From Kofleriaceae bacterium (GTDB lineage Bacteria; Myxococcota_A; Polyangia; Haliangiales; Haliangiaceae): a stretch of 64,000 bases of DNA. Positions 17,996-27,136 of this stretch are shown here, one piece after another. The position numbers and the translations under genes were made by a program. How positions within the stretch are numbered: the first letter of the stretch is position 1; the number at the start of each line of letters is the position of its first letter. The notes beneath the pieces were generated by a model that made no database searches, had not been told where the DNA came from, and saw nothing but the letters and a program-made list of their open reading frames with translations. The stretch lies in contig JACKDR010000028.1 in NCBI GenBank assembly GCA_020633495.1, forward strand, positions 1 to 64,000. Direction: 5' to 3'.

Positions 17996-19102
17996 TCAGC
18001 GCTCCTGCCAGCTCTGCCAGTAGTCGGGACGCTCGACGACGGCGGCGCCGGGGCCCGCGTGCAGCGCGTGGCGGGTGTCGAGCATGATCGCGATCTCCTC
18101 GGTCCGGGTCGCGTCGCGCGCGCGCTCGGCGGCGCGGCCCTGCGGGCCGTGGTGGATGCCCTGCGGGTGGAACGTCAGCATGCCGGGCGCGATGCCGGCG
18201 CGGCTGAAGAACTCGCCCTGGTGGTAGAACAGGACCTCGTCGTAGTCGATGTTCGAGTGATAGAAGGGGACCTTGAGGGCGCGGGGGTCGCCGGTCTCGA
18301 GGCCGCGCGGCAGGAAGCTGCACACCACCGCGTCGCGCATGACGAACGTGGTGTGCGCCGACGGCGGCAGGTGGTAGCGCTCGCTCATCACCGGGCGGAT
18401 GTCGCGGACGTCGAGGCGCATCGGCGCCAGCGTGCCCTTCCAGCCGACGACGTCGAGCGGGCAGTGCGGGTAGAAGACCCGGGTCAGGGCGCCGCCGCGC
18501 TGGATCGCGACCTGCCACTCGCCGCGCGGGTCGGGGCCGAGCGTCGAGTCCTCGGGCGACGGCACCTCGATCACCGCGGGGTCGAACAGCGCGTGCTGGC
18601 CGAGCATGCCCTTGTCGGGGAACCGGATCTCTGACGACGCCTCGACGATCAACAGCTGCGTGGTCGAGGTCGGCGCCAGGCGGTGGGCGGTGCCGCGCGG
18701 GATCAAGAGGTACTGGCCGTCGCGGTAGGCCAGCGGCCCGAAGTCGGTCTCGAGCCGGCCGGCGCCGGCGTGGACGAACAGCAGCTCGTCGGCGTCGGCG
18801 TTGCGGAAGTAGTAGGGCATCGGCGACGACACCGTCGCGAAGCGGAGCCGGACGTCGTCGTTGCCGAGCACGAGGTGGCGGCTGGCCAGGTAGTCGTCGG
18901 CCGCGACCAGCTCGCGCAGGTCGTAGGCCCGGGGCCGCAGCGGGCCCTCGATCCGGGTCCAGCCGACCGGCGCGTGGCGGCGGTAGAGGTGGGCGTAGCG
19001 GCCGAAGAAGCCGTCCCGCGCGTACTCCTCCTCGACGGTGCCGTCGGGGACGGCGACGTGGGCCTGGGCCGCGACCCGGCCGCGGACGTAGGGGATGTCC
19101 AT
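17996..19102 (-). CDS. hmgA: Homogentisate 1,2-dioxygenase
   Basis: 368 residues from ATG 19102 (MDIPYVRGRVAAQAHVAVPD), preferred to an upstream GTG because that extension looks non-coding. The cupin-type ring-cleaving enzyme converts homogentisate to maleylacetoacetate. The C-terminal iron site is visible as FYHQGEFFSRAGI (Glu), LTFHPQGIHHGPQG (His residues), and an upstream His-rich segment. It is somewhat shorter than the roughly 430-residue eukaryotic and proteobacterial enzymes but similar to shorter bacterial forms. It is first in the hmgA-hppD operon. The divergent LysR gene begins 65 bases away and is the obvious regulator. Fumarylacetoacetase and maleylacetoacetate isomerase are not in the window. 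Confidence 0.9.
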   Translation of the reverse strand: MDIPYVRGRVAAQAHVAVPDGTVEEEYARDGFFGRYAHLYRRHAPVGWTRIEGPLRPRAYDLRELVAADDYLASRHLVLGNDDVRLRFATVSSPMPYYFRNADADELLFVHAGAGRLETDFGPLAYRDGQYLLIPRGTAHRLAPTSTTQLLIVEASSEIRFPDKGMLGQHALFDPAVIEVPSPEDSTLGPDPRGEWQVAIQRGGALTRVFYPHCPLDVVGWKGTLAPMRLDVRDIRPVMSERYHLPPSAHTTFVMRDAVVCSFLPRGLETGDPRALKVPFYHSNIDYDEVLFYHQGEFFSRAGIAPGMLTFHPQGIHHGPQGRAAERARDATRTEEIAIMLDTRHALHAGPGAAVVERPDYWQSWQER

Positions 19103-19167
19103 GGCGGAACCGTGGCGTGGTCCGGCGCGCCAGAGAAAGCACAAAGTTTCGGGATAGAATGTCAGGC

Positions 19168-20067
19168 GTGTCGACAATCAACGTGACCCTCGAGCAGGCC
19201 CGGACGCTCGACGCGCTCGACCGCCACGGCACCCTGCAGCGGGCGGCGGCGGCGCTGCGCAAGGGCCACACCGCGGTCATGTACGCGCTGCGCCAGCTCG
19301 AGACCCAGACCGGGCTGACCCTGCTCGATCGCCGCGGCTACCGGCTGCGGCTGACCGTCGCCGGCCGGCGCGTCCTCGAGCACTGCCGCGCCCTGCTCGC
19401 CGCCGAGGCCGAGCTGGTGGCGGCGTGCCACCAGATGCGGACCGGCTGGGAGCCGGCGCTGCGGGTGGTCTACGACGGCATCGTCCCCGACCGCGCCCTG
19501 CTGCGGGTGGTCGGCGAGCTGGTCGCCGAGCAGGCGCCGACCCACGTCCACGTCTCGGCCGAGTTCCTCGGCGGCGTCGAGGCCGCGTTCGCGCGCGACG
19601 AGGCCGACCTGATGATCGCGGTGCTGCCGGTGACGTCGGCGACCGCCGGCGACCGCCTGGTCGCGACCCGGCTGCCCGCGCTCGACGCCCACCTGGTGGC
19701 GCACCGCGGCCACCCGCTCTGCCGGCGCGACGGCGCGCTCGACGACGACGACCTCGCGGCGCACGTGCTGATCACGGTGCGCGGCGGTGACCCGCGCCTC
19801 GAGCTGCCCACCGGCGCGATCGAGCGCCGCGCCACCGTCGACCTCAACGACTTCCACGCCAAGCGCGCCGCGATCCTCGCCGGCATCGGCTTCGGCTGGC
19901 TGCCCGATCACCTGTGCGCCGACGAGCTGCGCCGCGGCACGCTGCGGCCGCTGCGCTACCGGCGCGGCCACCGCCACAGCTTCGCGCCGCGCCTGTACCA
20001 CCGCGCCGGCGTCCGCCTGGGCCCCGCGGCCCGACGCGTCGTCGAGGCGCTCCAGGCCGGCGCGTGA
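19168..20067 (+). CDS. LysR-family transcriptional regulator, probably of hmgA-hppD
   Basis: 299 residues. The N-terminal winged HTH is LEQARTLDALDRHGTLQRAA followed by AALRKGHTAVMYALRQLE; the C-terminal two-thirds is the periplasmic-binding-protein-like effector domain. It is transcribed away from hmgA-hppD, the classic LysR arrangement, so tyrosine or an aromatic intermediate is a plausible effector (inference). TAGAAT at 19155-19160 overlaps an in-frame ATG at 19159, so the GTG at 19168, 7 bases after the box, is chosen as a leaderless start; ATG 19159 remains possible and adds three residues. The intergenic region is too short for separate operators, so one site probably serves both promoters. 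Confidence 0.88.
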   Translation: MSTINVTLEQARTLDALDRHGTLQRAAAALRKGHTAVMYALRQLETQTGLTLLDRRGYRLRLTVAGRRVLEHCRALLAAEAELVAACHQMRTGWEPALRVVYDGIVPDRALLRVVGELVAEQAPTHVHVSAEFLGGVEAAFARDEADLMIAVLPVTSATAGDRLVATRLPALDAHLVAHRGHPLCRRDGALDDDDLAAHVLITVRGGDPRLELPTGAIERRATVDLNDFHAKRAAILAGIGFGWLPDHLCADELRRGTLRPLRYRRGHRHSFAPRLYHRAGVRLGPAARRVVEALQAGA

Positions 20068-20330
20068 GCGTCCGACGCGACGTCGAGCGGGGCGCCGCCG
20101 ATCCGGGGCGGGGCGTCCTGGGGCGGGCACCGGTGCGCCGCCGAGACCGCACCGATCCACGCCCTCTCGACTACGCCCTCGCGGCTGCGCCGCTCGGGCT
20201 CCGCTCGAGGTGAGCGAACCATGTCGACCAGGCGACCTGACCCGGTTCGTCTTGCGGCAAATCTCCGACGGCCGTCGGTCGAGCGCTCGGGGTGAGCGGC
20301 GCGCGGCGCGCAGCCGGTCCGCGCGGCCGA

Positions 20331-20609
20331 TCAGTGTCCGCCGCCGTGTCCGCCGCCCGGACCACCGCCGCCGCCGCCGCCCCAGTCGCCACCGCCGCCC
20401 TGATCGGCGTCGGGGGGCGTCGGTGCGGCGTCGGGGGGCGTCGGCGCGGCGTCGGGCGTGGGCGTGGGCGCCTCGGCGTCGGCGCCCGGGTCGCCGGCGC
20501 CGGCGTCGACGTCGACGCCGGGCGGGTCGCTCATGGCGGCGCCGCCGGGATCGAAGGCGCACCCCGACAGCGCCGCCGTGACCAGGAACGTGAACAGCGC
20601 GAGCCGCAT
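20331..20609 (-). CDS. Small lipoprotein with Pro/Ala/Asp repeats and Gly-His tail
   Basis: 92 residues from ATG 20609, preceded by GGAGGTCACG (strong Shine-Dalgarno). The signal peptide ends in ALSGC. The mature chain is low-complexity: an acidic Ala/Pro/Asp spacer containing a heptapeptide repeat (PDAAPTP), then a Gly-rich tail ending HGGGH. The Gly-His tail could bind metal or be a flexible surface segment; no family was recognised. The repeat reflects a 21-base DNA tandem duplication at 20406-20447. It appears to be monocistronic. Confidence 0.6.
   Translation of the reverse strand: MRLALFTFLVTAALSGCAFDPGGAAMSDPPGVDVDAGAGDPGADAEAPTPTPDAAPTPPDAAPTPPDADQGGGGDWGGGGGGGPGGGHGGGH
20406..20447. 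repeat. Two 21-base tandem repeats inside the small lipoprotein gene
   Basis: GGCGTCGGGGGGCGTCGGTG plus C (20406-20426) is repeated with one change at 20427-20447. It encodes the Pro/Ala/Asp heptads of the lipoprotein spacer and is a probable slippage site for length variation. Confidence 0.6.
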
Positions 20610-20807
20610 CGTGACCTCCTCGCCCCCCAGCGCTTGCATCCGCCGATCCGATCCAGCACGCAACCGGTGTCGGCGCGCTTACCGACGATGCACCGGCGCC
20701 CCGCGCAACTACCGCGCGCGCGTGAGGTCCGCCGCCTCACCTGGGGCGCGTTGCCCCGGTGCGACGCCCGCCCACAGGTGCGCCCGGCGCCCGGCGCCCG
20801 CGCCGGA

Positions 20808-22190
20808 TCAGCCGCCCGCGCCCGTATCCGCGCCCGCGCCGTCGCCGTCCGGGTGGACCCGGAACACCGGCTCGGGGTGGGTGAAGCCCTTGAGCGACAG
20901 CTCGCCGAACTCCTCGACGCCGTCGGCGTCGCCGAGCAGCGCGCGGGTGCGGCCGTCGATCAGGATGCCGCCCGGCGGCGCCAGCGGCTCGAGCCGGGCC
21001 GCCCGGTTCACGGGCACGCCGACCGCGGTGTAGTCGGCGCGGTGCGCGGCGCCGAACGTGCCGACGGTGGCGACCCCGGAGCCGATGCCGATCCGGATCG
21101 CCAGGCTGCCGGCGCCCAGCGCCGCGAGCTCGTCGTGCAGCTCGCCGAGGCGGCGCTGGATCTCGCGCGCCATCGCGACGCAGCGCCGGGCCTGATCGGC
21201 CTCGCCGGTGGCGCGCGGCGCGCCGAAGACGATCATCACGGCGTCGCCGATGAACTTGTCGACGGTGCCGCCGTGGCGGAACGCGATCTGGGTGACCTCG
21301 TCGAAGTAGCGGTTGATCACCGTCGCCAGGTCTTCGGGGGGCAGCCGCTCGACCAGGCCGGTGAAGCCGCGCAGGTCGCAGAAGAAGACGGTGATCGGCC
21401 GGCGATCGCGCTGCGCCGCCGGATCCTCGTCGGCGGCCAGCAGCTCGTCGACCAGCTGCGGCGCCAGGTAGCGGCGCAGGCGCCGGGTGCGCACCAGCTG
21501 CGCGACCTGGGTCGCGACCCGGTCCTCGAGCTCGCCGTTGAGCGTGCGCAGCTCGTGCTCGCTGGTGCGGTAGCGGTTGGCGGCGTAGGCCGCCATCGTG
21601 AACGCGCCGCCGATGACGACGGCGCGCCACAAGACGACCGCGGCGGCGCGGCCGGCGTCGTCCATCAGGTAGGCCTCGGGCAGCGGGCTGCGATCGGGCA
21701 GCGCGCCGGCGACCCGCAGCACCCCGAACAGGGCGTCGAACGTGGTCGCGCTGAGGAAGGTCCAGGCGCCGAGCCGGCCGCCCAGGTACAGCCGGACGCC
21801 GCCGACCAGGATCGTCGCGAAGCCGAGGTTCATCGTCGTCGCGATCCCGCCGATCATCCAGCTCGACGGCGCCACCGTCCACGCCCACGCCGCCAGCACG
21901 ATCAGCAGCCGGCCGCGCACCGCGGGCAGCTCGCAGCTCGATCGCAGCAGCGTCACCAGCGCCGCGAGCATGACCGCGTGACCCGGCAGGTTCCACGCCA
22001 GGAACACCTCGTAGACCGCGGCGTCGCCCTTGGGGCCCAGCGCGAACCGGGTCGCGATGTTGCCGGACACCAGCACCGCGTCGAGCACCAGCGCCATCCA
22101 CGCCACGCGCCGCAGCGCCGCCGGATCCACCGGCTCGGGCACCCCCGGATCCACCAGGCGGGTCAGCGCCCTCGGCAGCATCCCCTCCAT
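20808..22190 (-). CDS. Membrane class III adenylate/guanylate cyclase
   Basis: 460 residues. About six hydrophobic segments (30-215) form a membrane domain. A short coiled linker (HELRTLNGELEDRVATQVAQ) is followed by a class III cyclase catalytic domain (about 265-420). Metal-binding aspartates lie in VFFCDLRGFTGLVE and VDKFIGDAVMIVFGAP; DYTAVGVPVNRAARLE is the substrate/transition-state region. It should make cAMP (or cGMP) at the cytoplasmic face of the inner membrane in response to an unknown cue. ATG 22190 overlaps a TAGCAT box (22194-22189), so ATG 22181, 7 bases after it, is an equally good start. Divergent from the wecB-like gene. Confidence 0.9.
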   Translation of the reverse strand: MEGMLPRALTRLVDPGVPEPVDPAALRRVAWMALVLDAVLVSGNIATRFALGPKGDAAVYEVFLAWNLPGHAVMLAALVTLLRSSCELPAVRGRLLIVLAAWAWTVAPSSWMIGGIATTMNLGFATILVGGVRLYLGGRLGAWTFLSATTFDALFGVLRVAGALPDRSPLPEAYLMDDAGRAAAVVLWRAVVIGGAFTMAAYAANRYRTSEHELRTLNGELEDRVATQVAQLVRTRRLRRYLAPQLVDELLAADEDPAAQRDRRPITVFFCDLRGFTGLVERLPPEDLATVINRYFDEVTQIAFRHGGTVDKFIGDAVMIVFGAPRATGEADQARRCVAMAREIQRRLGELHDELAALGAGSLAIRIGIGSGVATVGTFGAAHRADYTAVGVPVNRAARLEPLAPPGGILIDGRTRALLGDADGVEEFGELSLKGFTHPEPVFRVHPDGDGAGADTGAGG

Positions 22191-22208
22191 GCTACGCGGT
22201 CGCCGCGG

Positions 22209-22224
22209 TCCGGCGCGCCGGACG
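22209..22224. promoter_or_regulatory. Perfect 16-base palindrome between the cyclase and polysaccharide operon
   Basis: GTCCGGCGCGCCGGAC lies in the 92-base divergent gap. It resembles the GTCCGG-N3-CCGGAC sites before recA and comM but has 4 central bases. At this GC content chance is not excluded. Confidence 0.3.
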
Positions 22225-22282
22225 TGACCCAGATCGTCGAGGCGACCGCTCCGGCACCCCCACCGGCCACCTGACGGCCCGG

Positions 22283-23440
22283 ATGTGGCAGAACCGGGAC
22301 GTGGCCCCGTCCTACAAGGTGCTGTGCGTCGCGGGCGCCCGGCCCAACTTCGTCAAGATCGCGCCGCTGTTGCGCGCGCTGCGGTCGCGCCCTCACGTCG
22401 CCGCGCCGCTGGTCCACACCGGCCAGCACTACGACCGCGCGCTGTCGCAGGTCTTCTTCGATCAGCTCGGGATCCCGGCGCCCGACCTGTCGCTCGACGT
22501 CGGCTCCGCCAGCCACGCCCAGCAGACCGCCGAGATCATCAAGCGCTTCGAGCCGGTCGCGATCGCCGAGCAGCCCGACGCGGTGCTCGTCGTCGGCGAC
22601 GTCAACTCGACGATCGGCTGCGCGCTGGTGGCCTCGAAGCTCGAGCTCGACCACGCGCTGCCGTGGGCCGGGCCGGCGCGGCGACGGCCGCTGGTCATCC
22701 ACGTCGAGGCCGGGCTGCGCAGCTTCGACGACGGCATGCCCGAGGAGATCAACCGCAAGCTCACCGACGTGATCTCCGATCTGCTGTTCGCGTCGGAGCC
22801 GTCCGCGGTCACCAACCTGCGCGCCGAGGGCATCCCCGACGAGCGGGTGCACCTGGTCGGCAACGTCATGATCGACACGCTGCTCGCCGCCCGCGAGCGC
22901 GCGCTCGCGACCGACGTCGTCACCCGGCTCGGCCTGACCCCGGGGGGCTACGGCCTGGTCACGCTGCACCGCCCCAGCAACGTCGACGATCCGCGGCAGC
23001 TCGCCGAGCTGCTCGCCGTGCTCGACGACGTCGCCGCCGAGGTGCCGCTGGTGTTCCCGATTCACCCGCGGACCCGGGCCCGCATGGAGGCCGGCGGGGT
23101 GCGGCCGTTTGGCGCACGCTGGCAGCTGATCGATCCGGTCGGCTACCTCGAGTTCCTGCACCTGCAGAGCGCGGCGCGACTGGTGCTCACCGACTCTGGT
23201 GGCATCCAGGAGGAGACCACGATCCTCGGCGTGCGGTGCCTCACCCTGCGCGACAGCACCGAGCGCCCTGCGACCATCACCGATGGCACCAACCTGCTCG
23301 CGGGCACGCGGCGCGAGACCATCTGGCCGGCGTTCCAGCAGGCGATGCGCGAACCGTGTTCAGACCGCCGTCCCGCGCTGTGGGACGGTCAGGCCGCCGA
23401 GCGCATCGCCGCCGCGATCGACCGCACACTCGCGCAGTGA
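22283..23440 (+). CDS. wecB: UDP-N-acetylglucosamine 2-epimerase (non-hydrolysing)
   Basis: 385 residues. Signature segments: GARPNFVKIAPLLRAL, HTGQHYD, VVGDVNSTIGCALVASKL, VEAGLRSFDDGMPEE-NR, VGNVMIDTL, TLHRPSNVD, LTDSGGIQEE. The GT-B-fold enzyme interconverts UDP-GlcNAc and UDP-ManNAc in the cytoplasm. It heads the surface-polysaccharide region and is followed 125 bases later by a processive glycosyltransferase, so ManNAc is probably a building block of the exported polymer (inference). No UDP-ManNAc dehydrogenase is present, so ManNAcA is not predicted from this window. ATG 22283 is taken as the start; GTG 22301 would remove six residues. Confidence 0.92.
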   Translation: MWQNRDVAPSYKVLCVAGARPNFVKIAPLLRALRSRPHVAAPLVHTGQHYDRALSQVFFDQLGIPAPDLSLDVGSASHAQQTAEIIKRFEPVAIAEQPDAVLVVGDVNSTIGCALVASKLELDHALPWAGPARRRPLVIHVEAGLRSFDDGMPEEINRKLTDVISDLLFASEPSAVTNLRAEGIPDERVHLVGNVMIDTLLAARERALATDVVTRLGLTPGGYGLVTLHRPSNVDDPRQLAELLAVLDDVAAEVPLVFPIHPRTRARMEAGGVRPFGARWQLIDPVGYLEFLHLQSAARLVLTDSGGIQEETTILGVRCLTLRDSTERPATITDGTNLLAGTRRETIWPAFQQAMREPCSDRRPALWDGQAAERIAAAIDRTLAQ

Positions 23441-23469
23441 GACTCGGCCTGGGAGTGTACCTCGACCCG

Positions 23470-23514
23470 CCCGTATGATACGAAATATCAAATGCTAGCC
23501 TATGACCCTGCAAC
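23470..23514 (+). promoter_or_regulatory. AT-rich island, probable promoter of the polysaccharide operon
   Basis: A short stretch far poorer in GC than its surroundings, including TATGATACGAAATATCAAAT (from 23474). TATGAT at 23474-23479 is a near-perfect -10 hexamer; no good -35 is seen 16-18 bases upstream. It lies 50-90 bases before the ATG at 23566, leaving a leader of about 80 bases. Confidence 0.4.
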
Positions 23515-23565
23515 GTTGAGCGAGCCGGGGGCATCGACCCCTCGAGCGCTCACGAGCCGCGCTGT

Positions 23566-24867
23566 ATGACGAGCCTGCTGCAGGCCGTCATCATCCCCAT
23601 CGTCCTTCTGCTCACCGCCGGTCGCCTGGCCACCTGGCTGCTCCGGTCGCGTCGCGAGGATGATCCGGGGACCGATGCGACCCCGACGGTCACGGTCGTC
23701 ACGCCCATGTTCAACGAGGGCGCGAGCATCCGCCGGACCATCCGCAGCATCCTGGCCCAGGATTACCCCGCCGATCGCCTGCGGCTGATCGTCGTCGACG
23801 ATTGCTCGACCGACGACAGCTACGACCACGCCATCGACGAGGCCCGCGGCGACGCCCGGGTCCGGGTCCTGCGCAACGAGATCAACCAGGGCAAGCGCGC
23901 CTCGATCAACCGCGCGGTCCGCGAGACCGACAGCGAGATCATCGTCTCGGTCGACTCCGACGTCGAGCTCGAGCCCGACGCGATCCGCCACCTGCTGCGC
24001 CGCTTCACCAGCCCGCGCATCGCCGCCGTCGGCGGCCGGGTCGACATCCGCAACAAGCGGGTCAACTGGCTGACCCGCATGCAGGCGGCCAAGTACTACT
24101 ACGACTACCACGTGCTCAAGACGCTCGAGCGCGAGTTCGCCAGCGTGATGTGCCTGTCGGGCTGCCTCACCGCGTACCGCCGCCACGTCCTGGTCGAGCT
24201 GTCGCCGATCCTCGAGACCCGCAACATCCTCGGCGTGCCCATCAAGTACGGCGAGGACCGGTTCCTGACCCGGCAGATCGTCAAGGCCGGCTACCAGACG
24301 ACGATGACGATGGACGCGGTGTGCCGCACCGACGCCTCCGAGGGGCTGTCCACCTACTTCGCCCAGCAGCTGCGCTGGCGTCGCTCCAACATCGTCGACT
24401 ACATCGGCGGGCTGTCGCACGTGTGGAAGATCCACCCGGTGGTCGCCGTCCACTTCTACTCGCTGTTCCTGATGGTCCTGGCCTACCCGGTGCTGGTGGT
24501 CTACTCGCTGTTCAGCGGCCACTTCTGGCCGCTGATGGTGGGCCACCTGTGGGTCGTGGCCATGCTCGGCGTCGGCTACCGCGTCATGACCCGCAAGCTG
24601 CCCGCGCACCAGCGCGTGTCCGCGGCCGCGATGCTGCCGATGGCGCTGGTCGCCCCGGTGACCTACGCGATCCTGACGCCGCTGGCGCTGCTCACCCTCG
24701 ACTCGCGCGCGTGGGAGACCCGCGGCCACCAGGCGCCCGCCGACGAGGCCGCCGAGGCGCCGGCGCCGGCGCCGGCGCTGCAGCCGGTGCTGCGGGTCCG
24801 CCGTGGCGGCGTCGCCGAGGCCGCCGAGGCCACGCTGACGTCGATCCACATCGACTCGCTCCCGTGA
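23566..24867 (+). CDS. Processive family 2 glycosyltransferase, hyaluronan/PNAG synthase-like
   Basis: 433 residues. An N-terminal membrane helix (about 5-25) is followed by a GT2 catalytic domain (about 45-280) and three to four C-terminal helices (about 290-385). Catalytic motifs: VVTPMFNEG, VVDDCSTDDS, SVDSDVELEP (DxD), YGEDRFLT (base), and QQLRWRRS (QxxRW, diagnostic of processive synthases). It should polymerise a nucleotide-sugar at the inner membrane and thread the chain outward. The Ala/Pro-rich C-terminal tail (about 390-433) is variable. With the epimerase upstream, a HexNAc polymer is plausible. It is first of the tightly packed run that continues to 33714. Confidence 0.88.
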   Translation: MTSLLQAVIIPIVLLLTAGRLATWLLRSRREDDPGTDATPTVTVVTPMFNEGASIRRTIRSILAQDYPADRLRLIVVDDCSTDDSYDHAIDEARGDARVRVLRNEINQGKRASINRAVRETDSEIIVSVDSDVELEPDAIRHLLRRFTSPRIAAVGGRVDIRNKRVNWLTRMQAAKYYYDYHVLKTLEREFASVMCLSGCLTAYRRHVLVELSPILETRNILGVPIKYGEDRFLTRQIVKAGYQTTMTMDAVCRTDASEGLSTYFAQQLRWRRSNIVDYIGGLSHVWKIHPVVAVHFYSLFLMVLAYPVLVVYSLFSGHFWPLMVGHLWVVAMLGVGYRVMTRKLPAHQRVSAAAMLPMALVAPVTYAILTPLALLTLDSRAWETRGHQAPADEAAEAPAPAPALQPVLRVRRGGVAEAAEATLTSIHIDSLP

Positions 24868-24874
24868 GGGCGCC

Positions 24875-27136
24875 GTGAACGAGGACCGCATCTGGGAGAT
24901 GTACTTCTCCAGCGTCTACCAGGACGCGACGCGGACCGCGTGCCGCAACCGGATCGCCTGGTTCCTCGACAACGCGCACGGTGACGTCCTCGATCTCGGC
25001 TGCAGCCAGGGGCTGCTGCCGATCCTGCTGGCCCGCCAGGGCGTCACCGTCGTCGGCGTCGACATCGAGGAGCCGTCGCTGGCGTTCGCGCGGGCGCGCC
25101 TCGCCGACGAGCCCCCCGAGGTCCAGGCCCGGGTCGAGCTCGTCCTCGCCGACGCCCGGACCTGGGATCCAGGGCGTCGCTTCGACACCGTCATCCTCGG
25201 CGAGGTGCTCGAGCACCTGCCCGATCCGGCCGCGCTGGTCGCCGCGGCCGCGCGCCTCGTCGTCGACGGCGGGCGCCTGCTGGTCACCGTCCCGATGGGC
25301 TGGCTCGAGCACCGCGATCACCGCCAGGAGTTCCTGCCGGCGTCGCTGGTCGCGCTGCTGACCCCGACGTTCGGCATCGAGACGCTCGACGTCGTCGACG
25401 ACAAGCTCCGCGTCCGCGCGATCGCCGGCGCCGCCAGCCGCGCCGACGTCGTCGCGCCCGACCGCCTGGCCGGCCTGGTCGCGGCCACCCTGCTCGACCT
25501 CCAGCACCGCCGCGCCGGCGACGACGCCCGCGACCGGCTGCGCGTCACGACCGAGCGCCTCGAGCGCCAGAAGCAGGCCCACGACCGCGCGGTCGCCCGG
25601 CTCGAGGCCCAGGTCAAGCAGCTCAAGGGCAAGGTCGAGCGGCTGGCCGCCGACAAGAAGCGGCTGCGCGAGTCGGGCAGCTACCAGCTCGGCTCGCTGC
25701 TGGTCGGCGCCGGGCTGCGGCCGCGCACCGCGCTGCGCCTGCCGCAGCGGCTCGCCACCCTGGGCTGGAAGCAGCTGCGCGCGGCGCGGGGCGGCAAGGT
25801 CGCCGGCGCGCCCGGCGCGCCCCGCCCGGCGGGCTCGGCGCGGGACGTCTACGCCGGGACGTTCCGGGTCGCGCTGCCCGGCGCCCGCCCGGTGACCGCG
25901 CCCATCGACGATCGCGTCCTGCACGTCCTCGAGTACAGCCTGCCGCACACCCAGAACGGCTACACGCTGCGCAGCTTCAACATCGTCCAGGCGCAGCGCC
26001 AGCTGGGCTGGGATCCGGTGGTCGTGACCCGGCCGGGCTTCCCCGACGTCGACACCGCCGCCGGCCCCGAGACCGTCGCCGGCTCGCCGCACTACCGGCT
26101 CAGCGGCAAGCAGCTCGATGGCCACGCCCAGGACCTGCCGCGCTACATCGAGGCGTTCGCCGCCCAGGCCGCGCCGATCGTCGCCGAGCTGCGACCGTCG
26201 ATCGTCCACGCCGCGTCCAACTTCCGCAACGCGTACCCGGCGCTCGAGCTGGCGCGCACCTTCCGCCTGCCGTGCGTCTACGAGGTCCGCGGCCTGTGGG
26301 AGGAGACCCGGGTCGCCAACGGCACGCTCAAGCGCTCGGACGCCCGCTACGACGAGCTGGTCCGGGTCGAGACCTACTGCGCGCGCCAGGCCGACGCGGT
26401 CGTCACGCTGGGCTCGGCGATGAAGGCCGCGCTGGTCCAGCGCGGCGTGCCGGCCGACAAGATCTTCCTCGTGCCCAACGCGGTCGAGGCCCCGGCCGAG
26501 CTGCCCGCGCCGCGACCCGAGCTGCTCGACGAGCTCGGCCTGACCGGGCGCTTCGTCGTGTCGTACATCGGCTCGGTCACGCCGCTCGAGTCGCTGCACG
26601 TCCTGATCGACGCGATCTCGATCATCGCGCGCCGCCGCCGCGACGTCGCCGCGCTGATCATCGGCGACGGCGCCGCGCTCGAGGCGCTGCGCGCCCGGGT
26701 CGACGAGCTGGGGATCGGCGACAGCGTCCGCTTCACCGGCGCGGTGCCGCACGCCGAGATCCGCGACTACTACGGCATCACCGGCGCGGTGGCGTGCACC
26801 CGCGGCCACGACCTGGTGTGCTCGGTGGTGACCCCGCTCAAGCCGTACGAGGCCATGGCCTACGCCAGGCCGGTCGTGGTCTCCGACATCCCGGCGCTGC
26901 GCGAGATGGTCGAGGACCGCGTCACCGGCCGCCTGGTCCGCGCCGAGGACCCGGTGGCGCTGGCCCGCGTCCTCGAGGAGCTGGCCGACGATCCCGACGA
27001 GCGCCGCGCCCTCGGCGCCCGCGCGGCCGCGTGGGTCCGCGAGCACCGCACCTGGCAGCGGGTCGCCGACGGCTACCGGCCCGCCTACGCCTACGCCCGC
27101 GACGCGTTCGCGCGACGCACCCAGGAGCGGCCATGA
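24875..27136 (+). CDS. Methyltransferase - coiled coil - family 4 glycosyltransferase fusion
   Basis: 753 residues in three parts. (1) A class I SAM methyltransferase, about 1-200: VLDLGCSQGLLPILLARQG is the SAM-binding glycine loop, VVGVDIEEPSLAFARARL motif II, and VILGEVLEHLPDP motif IV. (2) A basic coiled coil, about 215-265 (RLERQKQAHDRAVARLEAQ, then VKQLKGKVERLAADKKRL). (3) A GT-B glycosyltransferase, about 340-745: YSLPHTQNGYTLRS, YEVRGLWEE, LVPNAVEAP, IGSVTPLESLHVLI, and the C-terminal PLKPYEAMAYARPVVVSD donor-site loop. It probably adds and methylates a sugar on the polysaccharide, perhaps a chain-terminating step measured by the coiled coil as in WbdD-type terminators (inference). 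Its stop overlaps the next start (ATGA). Confidence 0.85.
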   Translation: MNEDRIWEMYFSSVYQDATRTACRNRIAWFLDNAHGDVLDLGCSQGLLPILLARQGVTVVGVDIEEPSLAFARARLADEPPEVQARVELVLADARTWDPGRRFDTVILGEVLEHLPDPAALVAAAARLVVDGGRLLVTVPMGWLEHRDHRQEFLPASLVALLTPTFGIETLDVVDDKLRVRAIAGAASRADVVAPDRLAGLVAATLLDLQHRRAGDDARDRLRVTTERLERQKQAHDRAVARLEAQVKQLKGKVERLAADKKRLRESGSYQLGSLLVGAGLRPRTALRLPQRLATLGWKQLRAARGGKVAGAPGAPRPAGSARDVYAGTFRVALPGARPVTAPIDDRVLHVLEYSLPHTQNGYTLRSFNIVQAQRQLGWDPVVVTRPGFPDVDTAAGPETVAGSPHYRLSGKQLDGHAQDLPRYIEAFAAQAAPIVAELRPSIVHAASNFRNAYPALELARTFRLPCVYEVRGLWEETRVANGTLKRSDARYDELVRVETYCARQADAVVTLGSAMKAALVQRGVPADKIFLVPNAVEAPAELPAPRPELLDELGLTGRFVVSYIGSVTPLESLHVLIDAISIIARRRRDVAALIIGDGAALEALRARVDELGIGDSVRFTGAVPHAEIRDYYGITGAVACTRGHDLVCSVVTPLKPYEAMAYARPVVVSDIPALREMVEDRVTGRLVRAEDPVALARVLEELADDPDERRALGARAAAWVREHRTWQRVADGYRPAYAYARDAFARRTQERP

